DNA of 44,271 bases from Rikenellaceae bacterium (GTDB lineage Bacteria > Bacteroidota > Bacteroidia > Bacteroidales > UBA932), in assembly GCA_900769145.1 (NCBI GenBank), contig CAAGFN010000070.1, forward strand, positions 1 to 44,271. Direction: 5' to 3'. Under the pieces are notes generated by a model. The model was not told the DNA's origin. It worked only from the letters and a program-made list of their open reading frames with translations, and made no database searches. Position 1 is the stretch's first letter; every line of letters starts with the position of its first letter. The position numbers and the translations under genes were made by a program. Shown here in pieces: positions 1-9,618 of the stretch.

Positions 1-899
1 ATGGCGCTGATGTTCCGTGGCTTGCCCATTGTGTAGAAATGCACTGCGGGAACACCGTGCTGCAGAAGGTCGGCGCATTGGGCGGCGCACCACTCGGTGC
101 CGATTTCATAGACTGCCTCCTTGTCATCACCGGCATGGGCAATCGCTTCCGTGAGCTGCTTGGGAATGTCCAGAGAGAATGCCTGGGGAAGGAGTTCCAC
201 CTGCTTCGCGGACGATAGCGGTTTCAGACCAGGGATAATCGGAACAGTGATTCCGGCTGCCCGGCAAAGTTCTACGAAACGATAATAGACATTGTTGTCG
301 AAGAACATCTGGGTTATGATGTAGTCCGCTCCGGCATCCACCTTGCGCTTCAGGTTCTCAATATCAGTCTCAATGTTGGCGGCCTCGAAATGCTTCTCAG
401 GATAGCCTCCGACACCGATACAGAAACTCTCACGGTCAAAATCCCTGACTGCGGCAACCAGCTCATTGGCGTGGCTGTAGCCGGCCGGATGGGGAGTGAA
501 CCGTTTCTCCCCGGTTATGGAATCCCCGCGGAGAGCCATAATATTCTCAATGCCAAGGAAGCGGTAGTCGTGGAGGTCGCTCTCGATTTCCTCGGCCGAG
601 GCCCCGCCGCAGATTACGTGAGGGACTACGTCAATGTCAAATTCCGACATGATGGCTGCGCACACGGCCACCTCGCTGACCCGGTTCCTGACCAGGTGAC
701 GAGAATATGAGCCGTCGGCCTCCTGCCTGAATGAGTATTCATCCCTGTGGCATGTGACATTGATGTACTTCGGGTCGAACTCCATAAATTTCCTGACGGA
801 ATCCAGAAGCTCGGACTTGCTCATCCCCTTTAGCGGAGGTACTATCTCAATTGACGGGAAAGGCTTCTTGCTTTCCTTCAGTATATCGCTTATCTTCAT
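1..899 (-). CDS. metF: 5,10-methylenetetrahydrofolate reductase (partial, 3' end outside window)
   Basis: Reduces 5,10-methylene-THF to 5-methyl-THF with a flavin cofactor, supplying the methyl donor for the neighbouring MetH. Reading the minus strand from the ATG at 899 gives 299 codons with no stop before the window edge. The start reads MKISDILKESKKPFPSIEIV, with the conserved early Glu of the FAD/folate barrel. Later come YINVTCHRDE, PHVICGG, the folate-binding type stretch NIMALRGD, and near the edge HFYTMGKPRN, close to the family C-terminus. Family members are about 300-320 residues, so only some 15-20 residues are missing. It lies 215 bp downstream of metH on the same strand, so the two are probably one methionine operon with a palindromic repeat between them. 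Identification is firm. Confidence 0.93.
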   Translation of the reverse strand, partial: MKISDILKESKKPFPSIEIVPPLKGMSKSELLDSVRKFMEFDPKYINVTCHRDEYSFRQEADGSYSRHLVRNRVSEVAVCAAIMSEFDIDVVPHVICGGASAEEIESDLHDYRFLGIENIMALRGDSITGEKRFTPHPAGYSHANELVAAVRDFDRESFCIGVGGYPEKHFEAANIETDIENLKRKVDAGADYIITQMFFDNNVYYRFVELCRAAGITVPIIPGLKPLSSAKQVELLPQAFSLDIPKQLTEAIAHAGDDKEAVYEIGTEWCAAQCADLLQHGVPAVHFYTMGKPRNISA

Positions 900-979
900 T
901 GTTTTATATATTCTGTTTCAATGTTTTGTCATATTGTCCGCAATTCGTACAGTGAACTCCCATTGTCTATTGCCCAAAC

Positions 980-1037
980 TGTCATCTCGACCAAGCGAAG
1001 CGCGTGGAGAGCTCTCTCGACTACGCTCGAGATGACA
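980..1037. repeat. Palindromic intergenic repeat (tcatctcgacc family), copy 1
   Basis: Outer arms tgtcatctcga (980-990) and tcgagatgaca (1027-1037) are perfect reverse complements. The interior carries ccaagcgaagcgcgtggaga and a central agagctct palindrome. The same left arm and interior recur near 16.9 kb and 28.1 kb and in decayed form near 32.2 kb. This copy sits between metH and metF and would form a long hairpin in the operon mRNA, possibly tuning metF expression; that effect is inference. Confidence 0.85.
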
Positions 1038-1114
1038 TTATGCCGGCTGAATTGCGTATTATCAGTTTTTGCATCCAATCAGTCACCCGGTGAACGGGAC
1101 AATGTCCGTCGCTG

Positions 1115-4100
1115 CTAAAGCAAATGCCCCAGCAACATCCTGGCCATCTCCCCATCCAATCCCCGCCTGGAGGCATAGTCCTCAAACTGTTTCTGGCTTA
1201 CATGCCTTATTTCAGGATAGCAGGCCGAAGGGTGGAAGAATATGAAACCGCACACCGACGCATCCGGTATCATTGCATAACTCTCTGTAAATGAGATGCA
1301 AAGCCCATCACTGTCAGGCAGTATCCCGATGATATCCTTTTTCAGGCTGTGGTCCGGGCAGCAGGCATAACCTGCCGCAGGCTTGACAATCCGGATGTCA
1401 TCCCGGCTGATTTCCCGCCTGAGCTTTTCATCCAGCCAGCAGGATGCGGCTTCCGCCAATGTCACCCTGACCGCTCTCTCCATCATTCCCTCGTATTGGG
1501 CTGAATGGCAGCCGCATTCGCATTCAGGACCATGGCCCTGCCTTACACTGGCGGCGAACATTCCCATGTAGCCCCAACTGTCAGAAGGCAGGAAATCGCA
1601 GAGAGAAAGGCAGGCTTTTCCGCCTCCCGGAATATCCCAGGCCTCTTCCTGACGGAGCATAGGGATTGAACCGCCACGCCGGAAAATAATGGAATCACCT
1701 CCCGACCTGGCCTCCAGAATGCGCTCGGAAATCATTATCCTGGACTTTCCGCTCCGCTTCCAATCCTCAATCACAGCCTTGCCTTCCCCAATCAGGCGGG
1801 CGGCCTCAGGATTGTCCTCCGGCATTGAGCCGTATTTGATTCCCCATACGGCGAGGAACATTCTCCAGTCGAAGTACGGCATAACCTCGTCAATGCCCAG
1901 TTCCCGGCAAGGGATGTCAGTAAGGCATTGCTCTCCAGCCTTCAGGAAAGATTCGTCGCTGAAGCGGGCACTCTCTCCGGCGGTCGGGGAGGTATTCTTC
2001 CTGCCGCTCTCGTAAAGTTTCCTCAGCCTGTCCTGAGCCTCATGCTCCTCAGCCTCGAACCTTGACCTGTCCATAAGGCATTTCTTGGCCATCACCGCAG
2101 CTGATGACGCATCCTGCGAATAGAACACGTGGCCGTAGAGAGGAGCCAACTTGACGGCCGTGTGGAGAGCCGATGTGGTGGCCCCGCCTATGAAAAGCGG
2201 AATGTCAAGCCCTCTCCGGCTCATTTCCCGGCAGAGTTCCTCCATCTGGTACAATGAAGGGGTAATCAAGCCGCTTGCTCCAATTATGCAGGCCCCTCGA
2301 GAGACAGCCTCGTCAATGATTTTCTCCTTCTCCACCATCACGCCCAAATCCACGACATCGAAGCCGTTGCAACTCAGGACAATGCCGGTTATATTCTTGC
2401 CGATATCGTGTACGTCTCCCTTTACCGTGGCATTGATAATCAATGGTTTATGCGTGCCGCTTTCCTCATTGCCCTTCATGTGCGGCTCTAGTATGGACAC
2501 CGCCTCCTTCATTATCCTGGCGGACTTGACCACCTGCGGAAGGAACATTTTCCCGGCACCGAAGAGTTCCCCGACCTTCTCCATTCCTGCCATAAGCGGG
2601 CCTTCGATAACCTTCACGGCCGTGCCGTATGCAGAGAGGCATTCCAGCACGTCTTCCGCCAGATGTTCCGACCTGCCCTTGACCAGAGCCTCGGCCAGCC
2701 TGTTCTCTACCGGCAATGAACTTCTGTCCTGGACCAACTCCACGGATGTTTCCGCCTCCTTTTCGGCTGCAATTTCCTGGGCCTTGGCAATCAGCCTTTC
2801 CGTGGCATCCTGCCTCCTGTCCAATATCACGTCCTCCGCCTTCTCCAGCAGGTCTGGTTCAATGTCATCGTATATCTGGAGCATTCCAGGATTGACAATT
2901 CCCATATCCAGACCGGCATTCACGGCATGGTAGAGGAATATGGAATGCATCGCCTCGCGTACCTTGTTGTTGCCCCTGAAGGCGAATGAGAGATTGGAAA
3001 TACCGCCGGAGGTCAATGCTCCAGGCAAATTGGCCTTTATCCATCTCACCGCCTCGATGAAGTCAATGCCGTAGCGGGCGTGCTCGTCGATTCCGGTACC
3101 GACAGAAAGTACATTGACATCGAAAATAATGTCTTCAGGGCTGATCCCTGCCTTCTCCGTGAGCAAAGTCCAGGCTCTCCGGCAAATCCCGATTTTCCTG
3201 TCGAAAGTCGTGGCCTGGCCTTCCTCGTCGAATGCCATGACCACCATCGCCGCTCCCAGCCTATGTATCTCCCTGGCCTTGGCAATGAAGGCTTCCTCGC
3301 CCTCCTTCAGGCTGATGGAATTCACAATGGACTTGCCCTGGGCATTTTCCAGGCCTGCCAGGATGGTATCCCAATGCGACGAGTCTATCATCAGGGCTGC
3401 TTTCGCCACTGCCGGCTCGCCGGAAATCTGTCTCACGAAACGTTCCATGCAGTCCCGGCTGTCCAGCATCGCATCATCCATATTTATGTCAATGATGCTG
3501 GCCCCGTCCTCAATCTGCTTCGCCGCAACCGCCAATCCGCCGGCATAGTCGCCTGCGGCAATGAGTTTGGCGAACTTCCTTGACCCGGCCACATTGGTGC
3601 GCTCTCCCACATTGGTGAAATTGTTGCTCTCAAGGTCAATGCAGACAGATTCCAGGCCGCTGACCGAGAGTTTGCCCGGACGTCCTGCAGGAACAGGCCT
3701 CGGCCTTGCCCCATCCACCGCCGAAGCGATTGCGGCAATGTGTCCGGGCGTAGTTCCGCAGCAGCCTCCGACAATATTGAGCAGCCCCTCTTCAGCCATA
3801 GCCCTGATACCGGAAGCCATCTGTGAAGGGGTCTGGTCATAGCCGCCCATTTCATTCGGCAGCCCGGCATTGGGATAGCAGATAACAGGGAACGGACAGA
3901 ATCCTGCCACATCCTTGAGAAGCGGGAGCAGATCCTCCGCCCCGAGTGAGCAGTTCAGTCCGAATGCCAGCAGGGGATAGTGGCTTACCGAGTCGCAGAA
4001 AGCCTTGACGGTCTGACCGGTCAATGTCCTTCCGCTTCTGTCATTGACTGATACCGAGACGATTGCGGGGAATGGTTCCTTCCTGCCGTCCTCCTCGTTG

Positions 4101-4705
4101 ATGGTCTCGAGGGCATAGATTGCGGCCTTGGCGTTGAGGGCATCGAAGCAGGTCTCGATCTGGATGAGGTCGGCTCCGCCTTCAATAAGGCCCCTGATTT
4201 GTTCCTTGTATGCGGAAACCATATCCCTGAAACTGTACGGCCTGTATTCCGGATGCTCCACATCCTGGGCAAGGGTCAGGGACTTGGATGTGGGGCCGAC
4301 GCTTCCGGCCACGTACACCTTCCTCCCGCAGCTGTCTGCCGCCCTTCTCGCAATCGCCGCACCTTCACGTGCCAATGCACCCGAGATGCAGGCGAGACCG
4401 TATTCTTCCTGCGATATCCTGTTGGCACTGAATGTGTTGGACTCTATGATGTCCGCCCCTGCCTCAATGTATTTGCAGTGAATGTCGAATATGATGTCAG
4501 GACGGGTGAGATTGAGGCATTCATTGTTTCCCTTCAGCTCCATCCTGCTGTCTTCCAATACTTTGAGGGCTGCCATATCCCGAACGCCGCATTCTGTCCT
4601 GTCAGTCGGCAACGGTTTGTGGAAGTCCGATTCGTCAAGTCCGTATTTCTGTATCATCGTGCCCATCGCTCCGTCGAGCACGAGAATTCTGTCATTAAAG
4701 TTCAT
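1115..4705 (-). CDS. metH: Cobalamin-dependent methionine synthase
   Basis: Transfers a methyl group from 5-methyl-THF to homocysteine through cob(I)alamin, in the cytoplasm. At 1196 residues it is full length for the four-module enzyme. Homocysteine domain (about 1-330): zinc ligands Cys252 and Cys315/Cys316 in GGCCGTT. Pterin-binding barrel (about 355-620): NFTNVGERTN at its start. Cobalamin module (about 650-890): DVHDIGKN, with His766 as the lower axial ligand. C-terminal AdoMet reactivation domain (about 920-1196): KPAAGYACCPDH. All four modules are intact, so the enzyme should reactivate itself. The start ATG at 4705 is followed by MNFNDRILVLDGAMGTMIQ, the normal family N-terminus. It is divergent from the SulP gene and upstream of metF. 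No cobalamin riboswitch fits in the 149-bp gap to the SulP start. Confidence 0.97.
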   Translation of the reverse strand: MNFNDRILVLDGAMGTMIQKYGLDESDFHKPLPTDRTECGVRDMAALKVLEDSRMELKGNNECLNLTRPDIIFDIHCKYIEAGADIIESNTFSANRISQEEYGLACISGALAREGAAIARRAADSCGRKVYVAGSVGPTSKSLTLAQDVEHPEYRPYSFRDMVSAYKEQIRGLIEGGADLIQIETCFDALNAKAAIYALETINEEDGRKEPFPAIVSVSVNDRSGRTLTGQTVKAFCDSVSHYPLLAFGLNCSLGAEDLLPLLKDVAGFCPFPVICYPNAGLPNEMGGYDQTPSQMASGIRAMAEEGLLNIVGGCCGTTPGHIAAIASAVDGARPRPVPAGRPGKLSVSGLESVCIDLESNNFTNVGERTNVAGSRKFAKLIAAGDYAGGLAVAAKQIEDGASIIDINMDDAMLDSRDCMERFVRQISGEPAVAKAALMIDSSHWDTILAGLENAQGKSIVNSISLKEGEEAFIAKAREIHRLGAAMVVMAFDEEGQATTFDRKIGICRRAWTLLTEKAGISPEDIIFDVNVLSVGTGIDEHARYGIDFIEAVRWIKANLPGALTSGGISNLSFAFRGNNKVREAMHSIFLYHAVNAGLDMGIVNPGMLQIYDDIEPDLLEKAEDVILDRRQDATERLIAKAQEIAAEKEAETSVELVQDRSSLPVENRLAEALVKGRSEHLAEDVLECLSAYGTAVKVIEGPLMAGMEKVGELFGAGKMFLPQVVKSARIMKEAVSILEPHMKGNEESGTHKPLIINATVKGDVHDIGKNITGIVLSCNGFDVVDLGVMVEKEKIIDEAVSRGACIIGASGLITPSLYQMEELCREMSRRGLDIPLFIGGATTSALHTAVKLAPLYGHVFYSQDASSAAVMAKKCLMDRSRFEAEEHEAQDRLRKLYESGRKNTSPTAGESARFSDESFLKAGEQCLTDIPCRELGIDEVMPYFDWRMFLAVWGIKYGSMPEDNPEAARLIGEGKAVIEDWKRSGKSRIMISERILEARSGGDSIIFRRGGSIPMLRQEEAWDIPGGGKACLSLCDFLPSDSWGYMGMFAASVRQGHGPECECGCHSAQYEGMMERAVRVTLAEAASCWLDEKLRREISRDDIRIVKPAAGYACCPDHSLKKDIIGILPDSDGLCISFTESYAMIPDASVCGFIFFHPSACYPEIRHVSQKQFEDYASRRGLDGEMARMLLGHLL

Positions 4706-4726
4706 TTTCCATATTTATAGAATCCG

Positions 4727-4758
4727 CTAATTTAAGTATTTTTACCGTAAAAACGAAA
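4727..4758 (-). promoter_or_regulatory. Putative metH promoter
   Basis: On the minus strand TTTC (4758-4755) is followed by a 20-nt spacer and TAAATTAG (4734-4727), a partial match to TTTG-N20-TAnnTTTG. A start near 4720 would leave a leader of about 15 nt before the metH ATG. The match is weaker than that of the divergent SulP promoter. Confidence 0.4.
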
Positions 4759-4795
4759 GTCTTGCTGTAAGTCTGTCAGTTTGTACGTTTTAGAA

Positions 4796-4827
4796 TTTGG
4801 GAGCAATGCCGAATTGAGGTATATTTG
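4796..4827 (+). promoter_or_regulatory. Promoter of the SulP-SGNH-MBOAT operon
   Basis: TTTG (4796-4799), a 20-nt spacer and TATATTTG (4820-4827) match the Bacteroidetes primary-sigma consensus exactly. Transcription would start near 4834, about 20 nt before the ATG at 4855. This also rules out the in-frame TTG at 4825 as a start, because it lies inside the -7 box. Confidence 0.8.
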
Positions 4828-4854
4828 CAGACGAAACGGAAAACTATATATACA

Positions 4855-6543
4855 ATGCGGACTATCGACTTCAAACCTGAATTTTTCAATTGTCTCAAGC
4901 ACTACGACAAGAAGACATTCTCTTCTGACCTGATGGCCGGAATCATTGTCGGAATCGTCGCCCTCCCTTTGGCCATTGCATTTGCCATTGCTTCCGGCGT
5001 CACTCCGGAAAAGGGAATCATCACCGCCATCATTGCCGGCTTCATTATCTCATTCCTCGGGGGCAGCAAGGTCCAGATTGGAGGTCCTACCGGGGCCTTC
5101 ATCGTGATTGTCTATGGGGTTGTCCAGACCTACGGACTTAGCGGACTGGCCATTGCCACTGTACTTGCGGGCATAATGCTTGTCCTGCTGGGAGTTTTCA
5201 AACTCGGAGCAGTCATCAAGTTCATCCCGTATCCGGTAGTCGTGGGCTTCACCAGCGGTATCGCATTGACCATATTCTCCACGCAGATACCTGATGCCCT
5301 GGGACTTGCATTCGGAGGAGAGAGCGTTCCGGGAGACTTCATCGGCAAGTGGCTGCTGTATTTCAAGCATATCACCACCATTAACTGGTGGAATGCGGGA
5401 GTCACCCTCGTCAGCATTGTCATAATATCCATGATGCCGAAGATTTCAGGCAAGATTCCCGGCTCCCTCGTCGCCATCATTTTCGTGACGGTGGCCGTGT
5501 ATCTTCTAAAGACATTCGCCGGGGTGGATTGCATCGACACCATCGGTGACAGGTTCTCCATCAGTTCCAGCCTTCCGCGGGCTGAGGTACCGTCACTTGA
5601 CTGGGAGGCGATAAAGGACCTTTTCCCGATAGCGGTTACCATTGCTGCCCTGGGAGCCATCGAATCCCTCCTGTCCGCTACCGTGGCTGACGGTATGATC
5701 AGTGCGAGGCACAATTCCAACACTGAGCTCATCGCCCTCGGAATTGCCAATATTGTCACTCCGATTTTCGGCGGAATACCTGCCACCGGAGCCATCGCAA
5801 GGACAATGACCAATATCAACAACGGCGGCCGGACCCCTGTGGCCGGCATTGTCCACGCCATTGTGCTCTTCCTCATTCTCATATTCCTGATGCCTCTCGC
5901 AAAGTACATCCCTATGGCCTGCCTCGCAGGCGTACTGGTGGTCGTTTCCTACAACATGAGCGGCTGGAGGACATTCAAGGCCTTGCTCAGCAATCCGAAG
6001 TCGGATGTGGTCGTACTTCTCCTGACCTTCTTCCTCACTGTTATATTCGATCTCACCGTGGCCATCAGCGCCGGCCTCATTCTCGCCTGCGTCCTCTTCA
6101 TCCGAAGAGTGATGGAAACTACTGAAATCTCCGTGATCAAGAATGAGATTGATGTCAATGCCGAGACCGATTTCGAGACCAAGGAGGAGAATCTCATAAT
6201 TCCGAATGGTGTGGAGGTGTATGAAATCAACGGCCCTTATTTCTTCGGTGTGGCGACCAGGTTCGAGGAGATGATGAGCGGGAAGAGCAAAAAGACCAAG
6301 GTCCGCATCATCAGGATGAGGAAGGTGCCTTTCGTGGATTCCACAGGCATACACAACCTCTCCAACCTCTGCAAGATGAGCCAGAAGAACAATATCCCTG
6401 TAGTCCTGTCCGGAGTCAATGAGAAAGTGCATCATACCCTCCAGAACGCGGGTTTCTATAGCCTTCTCGGTGAGGACAATATCTGTCCGAATATCAATGT
6501 CGCCCTCGAACGTGCCAAGAAAATTTGTAATATAGCGGAATAA
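4855..6543 (+). CDS. SulP family anion permease with STAS domain
   Basis: Inner-membrane transporter of the SulP/SLC26 family; members move sulfate, bicarbonate or other anions, and the substrate cannot be told from sequence. With the ATG at 4855 the protein has 562 residues. The first 420 or so contain 10-14 hydrophobic segments, including the family stretch SDLMAGIIVGIVALPLAIAF and the IGGPTGAF turn. The C-terminal STAS domain (about 435-560) has DSTG at 495-498, the site corresponding to the phosphorylatable Ser of anti-sigma-factor antagonists. It is first in an apparent three-gene run; the SGNH gene starts 18 nt after its stop. SulP transporters in Bacteroidetes are often bicarbonate or sulfate importers, and nothing here separates the two. 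Confidence 0.93.
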   Translation: MRTIDFKPEFFNCLKHYDKKTFSSDLMAGIIVGIVALPLAIAFAIASGVTPEKGIITAIIAGFIISFLGGSKVQIGGPTGAFIVIVYGVVQTYGLSGLAIATVLAGIMLVLLGVFKLGAVIKFIPYPVVVGFTSGIALTIFSTQIPDALGLAFGGESVPGDFIGKWLLYFKHITTINWWNAGVTLVSIVIISMMPKISGKIPGSLVAIIFVTVAVYLLKTFAGVDCIDTIGDRFSISSSLPRAEVPSLDWEAIKDLFPIAVTIAALGAIESLLSATVADGMISARHNSNTELIALGIANIVTPIFGGIPATGAIARTMTNINNGGRTPVAGIVHAIVLFLILIFLMPLAKYIPMACLAGVLVVVSYNMSGWRTFKALLSNPKSDVVVLLLTFFLTVIFDLTVAISAGLILACVLFIRRVMETTEISVIKNEIDVNAETDFETKEENLIIPNGVEVYEINGPYFFGVATRFEEMMSGKSKKTKVRIIRMRKVPFVDSTGIHNLSNLCKMSQKNNIPVVLSGVNEKVHHTLQNAGFYSLLGEDNICPNINVALERAKKICNIAE

Positions 6544-6561
6544 TTCCGAATATTGCAAACT

Positions 6562-8121
6562 ATGTCAAAACTGTCCGAATCTTTCACATCGGCTCTCAGG
6601 AGCCTGCTTCTCTCTGTTCTCGTCATTGCTTTGGCGGTGACAATGTCAGCCATACCTTCTTCGGAATCTGGCCGGATTCACCGTGCTGACCTTTTCGGGA
6701 TTTATACTGAGGGAGAGGCTGCCCCTTCCGCGGGATTCAAGGCCGACCTTAAGGCACTGGACAAGGAAATTGAAAAATTCGAGCAGTTGAAGGCTTCTGT
6801 TCCGGACAGCACGGCAGGAAAGGTGGCCGTGACACACGAGTGGGTAATCCGGGAAGCCTCAGGCAGATTGTCCCGGAAAGTGAAGGTGGACGTGGACAGG
6901 GCGGGTCAGCCGGGTTTTGTCCCGATTGAGGATTTCGATACGGCATCTGTTACCTGCCTCGGACGCTTCGGACGCAAATTGCGCAAGGGAGAACCGGTCA
7001 GGATAGCCTTCCTCGGAGACTCCTTCATTGAAGGTGACATTCTTACATCGGACCTCAGGAAAAGGCTTCAGGATGATGCCGGCGGTGCGGGAATAGGCTT
7101 CATACCATGCGACATCCCGTTTGCCATCTACAACCGCTCAGTATTCCGTAAGTCCTTTGGCTGGACCACTTACAGCATAATGAAGTGCGGTTCAGTGCCT
7201 GAGAAATGGAAGAGTTCATTTCTCGTGTCGGGCTATTCGGCAGTGGGCGGTCCGGGTGCACGGACCGTTTGGGAAGATAAGACCGGCAGGCCTTCGCAGG
7301 AAGCCTGCATTTATCTGAAACCAGTGCTTGAATCTACAGTCGAGATAAGTGTAAATGATTCATTGTTAAAGACATTCACCCTTCCGGCTGACGGTCTCAT
7401 GCACGAGATAAAGGTAAGGGCGGAGATTGGCAGGCTAGGCCTTTCTGTAAAGTCGGGCCAGGTGGTCGGCTACGGGGTAAGAATGGTGGACGACAGCGGC
7501 TCCTGCGTTGACAATTTCTCCGTGAGAAGCAATAACGGCCATGCAATTTTCGCCACCGACCCTCTCCTTAACCGCCAGTTCGACGATCTTGTGGGCTACG
7601 ATATGGTAGTTCTCCAATACGGCCTGAATATTCTCAATGACGGGCAGCAGTCTTACCAGAAATATGGGCAGCAGCTCCGGGACATGATAGTATATGTGAA
7701 AAGATGCTTCCCTGATGCAGCCATTGTCGTGCTCGGCGTCAGTGACAGATGGATCAAGGATGCCGAGACCGGTTCTTTCCGCCCGATTAATTCTCCGGAC
7801 ATACTGAATCTCTGGCAGAAGCGTTCGGCTGAAGGTTGCGGGGTCTGCTACTGGAATACTTTGGCCGCAATGCGTTCCCTCGGCGGAATGGAAGCATTCT
7901 CGGCAAGCGGATACGTATCGGATGACCGCACACATATAAACTACAAAGGCGGAAAAGCATTTGCCGGGAAGTTCTATGAGGCTCTGCTTCAATGTGTTTA
8001 CGATGCTGATGCTGCGATGCGTGCGGAGGAATTGGCAAGGGTTGAATCTGTAGCCCTGGATTCATTGATGAAGGAGGCTGCCGTTCTTGAGGCGGCTCCT
8101 GCCACATTGAAAATGAAATGA
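6562..8121 (+). CDS. Membrane-anchored SGNH/GDSL hydrolase
   Basis: Probable envelope esterase or O-acetyl-handling enzyme. The ATG at 6562 (MSKLSESF) is preferred to an in-frame TTG 9 nt upstream. Residues about 9-32 form one hydrophobic segment (LRSLLLSVLVIALAVTMSAI), a signal anchor placing the rest in the periplasm. SGNH block I is LGDSFIEGD with nucleophile Ser154; the catalytic Asp/His pair is DRTH (Asp455, His458) near the C-terminus; YGLNI may supply the block III Asn. At about 519 residues it is longer than minimal GDSL enzymes; the middle holds a beta-rich insert. It overlaps the MBOAT gene by 4 bp (ATGA), so the two are translationally coupled. SGNH plus MBOAT is the standard pairing for periplasmic O-acetylation, as in alginate and peptidoglycan acetylation systems. 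The acceptor is unknown. Confidence 0.85.
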   Translation: MSKLSESFTSALRSLLLSVLVIALAVTMSAIPSSESGRIHRADLFGIYTEGEAAPSAGFKADLKALDKEIEKFEQLKASVPDSTAGKVAVTHEWVIREASGRLSRKVKVDVDRAGQPGFVPIEDFDTASVTCLGRFGRKLRKGEPVRIAFLGDSFIEGDILTSDLRKRLQDDAGGAGIGFIPCDIPFAIYNRSVFRKSFGWTTYSIMKCGSVPEKWKSSFLVSGYSAVGGPGARTVWEDKTGRPSQEACIYLKPVLESTVEISVNDSLLKTFTLPADGLMHEIKVRAEIGRLGLSVKSGQVVGYGVRMVDDSGSCVDNFSVRSNNGHAIFATDPLLNRQFDDLVGYDMVVLQYGLNILNDGQQSYQKYGQQLRDMIVYVKRCFPDAAIVVLGVSDRWIKDAETGSFRPINSPDILNLWQKRSAEGCGVCYWNTLAAMRSLGGMEAFSASGYVSDDRTHINYKGGKAFAGKFYEALLQCVYDADAAMRAEELARVESVALDSLMKEAAVLEAAPATLKMK

Positions 8122-9602
8122 CGATGGACGGCTTCTTCCAGACAGGGTCTTTCTCCTTGGCGAGCGGCTGGTTCCTCGTCGTATTCACCGTGTTTCTTGC
8201 CATCTACAGCCTGGTCTGCGGAAGAAAATCGCTGCGGAATCCCCTCCTTCTGGTCTTCTCGCTCTTCCTTTATTGGAAACTGAGCGGAATGTATGTCCTT
8301 CTTCTTGCGGCTGTAGCCCTGGTCGACTGGCAGGCCTGCAGATTTCTTTCAGCTGAAAACAAGCCGGACAAATACAGGAAAGCGAGGACTGCATTGTCGG
8401 TAATCATTGACGTGGCAGTCCTGGTGTTCTTCAAATGCTCTGGACTCTTCGCATCTCTCGCCGCTGTCCTCACTGGTGCTGAGGCATTGTGCATCAAGGC
8501 ATTGATAATTCCGGCCGGAGTGTCTTTCTTCATTTTCCAGTCCATTTCCTGCGTCGTGGACGCATACAGGCGCACCGCTCCGACGCCTGTGAAATATACT
8601 GACTATCTCCTCCTTTTGGCCTTCTTCCCGAAGATGACTCTCGGCCCTATAGTCCGCTGCCGGGACTTCGTTCCCCAGCTGATGACTGAGTCTGTCAGGA
8701 TAAGCAGTGAGGACATGGGAAAGGCCGCAAGGCTCATTGCATCCGGTATAGTAAAATATTGTGTAATAGCAAAATGCGTAGGCACTCTCCTCTCCGGCCC
8801 GGTATTCGCCGGGGAGATGGGCAATGCCGGTTCGGTGGCTCTTCTGGGGGCATACGCATTCGCCATCAGGATTTACTGTGATTTTTCCGGATATACCGAC
8901 CTGGCCTCGGGAATATCCCTGCTGATGGGCTTCAGGCTGCCTCTCAATTTCGACGCCCCGTATAAGTCCGTGACTATCACCGAGTTCTGGAGAAGATGGC
9001 ATATTTCGCTTTCATCCTGGCTCAGGGACTACCTCTACATTCCTCTCGGAGGTAACCGCAAGGGAAGGATCAGGACTTATATCAATCTGATAATCACCAT
9101 GTTCCTTGGTGGTCTATGGCACGGTACCGGCCTGACTTTCGCCATTTGGGGACTTCTTCACGGGCTTTCATTGGCCTTGCATAAGGTTTGGCTGGCCGTC
9201 GTGCCGGGTGCCCATGCGACCGGGGAGGGGATGAGTCCTCTTGCCAGGCTTTTCTCCGGGCTTCTCACCTTCCATATCGTCGTGGCAGGTTGGATTTTCT
9301 TCACGGCTCCGTCTTCCGGCTCCGCCTTCAATATGATTGCTTCCATATTCAATGATTTCAATCCCGGGGCCCTTTCCAGTATTGCCGCAACTGCCCGCCC
9401 CGCTGTCTGGCTGATGCTTGCGGGCTATGCGCTTCATTTCCTTCCTTCTTCCTGGAATTCATTGGCAGACAGGCTCTTGACAAAGTCGGGCATCCTTGGA
9501 TGTGCATTTTACATCGCCATTGCAATATGGATAGCCCTCCAGGCAGCCTATCTTCTGCCGTCTTCCGCTGCCGGCGGATTGCCTATTTACGCAAATTTCT
9601 GA
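8118..9602 (+). CDS. MBOAT family O-acyltransferase (AlgI/DltB-like)
   Basis: Polytopic membrane protein predicted to pass an acyl group, usually acetyl, across the inner membrane to an envelope glycan. The 494 residues contain about ten hydrophobic segments. Family signatures are MTLGPIVRCRDFVPQL in the middle, the histidine motif GGLWHGTGLTFAIWGLLHG with catalytic His335, and the block SLSSWLRDYLYIPLGGNRKG typical of AlgI proteins. It overlaps the preceding SGNH gene by 4 bp and is last in the SulP run. The most economical model is that MBOAT exports the acyl group and the SGNH protein completes transfer to the substrate. No alginate or teichoic acid genes are in view, so the acceptor polymer is open. 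Confidence 0.93.
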   Translation: MTMDGFFQTGSFSLASGWFLVVFTVFLAIYSLVCGRKSLRNPLLLVFSLFLYWKLSGMYVLLLAAVALVDWQACRFLSAENKPDKYRKARTALSVIIDVAVLVFFKCSGLFASLAAVLTGAEALCIKALIIPAGVSFFIFQSISCVVDAYRRTAPTPVKYTDYLLLLAFFPKMTLGPIVRCRDFVPQLMTESVRISSEDMGKAARLIASGIVKYCVIAKCVGTLLSGPVFAGEMGNAGSVALLGAYAFAIRIYCDFSGYTDLASGISLLMGFRLPLNFDAPYKSVTITEFWRRWHISLSSWLRDYLYIPLGGNRKGRIRTYINLIITMFLGGLWHGTGLTFAIWGLLHGLSLALHKVWLAVVPGAHATGEGMSPLARLFSGLLTFHIVVAGWIFFTAPSSGSAFNMIASIFNDFNPGALSSIAATARPAVWLMLAGYALHFLPSSWNSLADRLLTKSGILGCAFYIAIAIWIALQAAYLLPSSAAGGLPIYANF

Positions 9603-9618
9603 TTTTTGGAACTTCGAC

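Noticed and set aside
2151..2933. 260-codon plus-strand frame inside metH
   Set aside because: Ser/Pro-rich composition typical of an antisense shadow; metH is intact on the other strand.
4706..4854. Cobalamin riboswitch upstream of metH
   Set aside because: The gap is 149 bp, shared with the divergent SulP promoter, and shows no B12-box or receptor fold.
4825..4854. TTG start 10 codons upstream for the SulP gene
   Set aside because: It falls inside the -7 promoter box, upstream of the predicted transcript start.
5593..6558. 321-codon open frame antisense to the SulP gene
   Set aside because: It lies wholly opposite a clear transporter gene, has no recognisable domain, and is His/Glu-rich in the way expected from the complement of a biased coding sequence.
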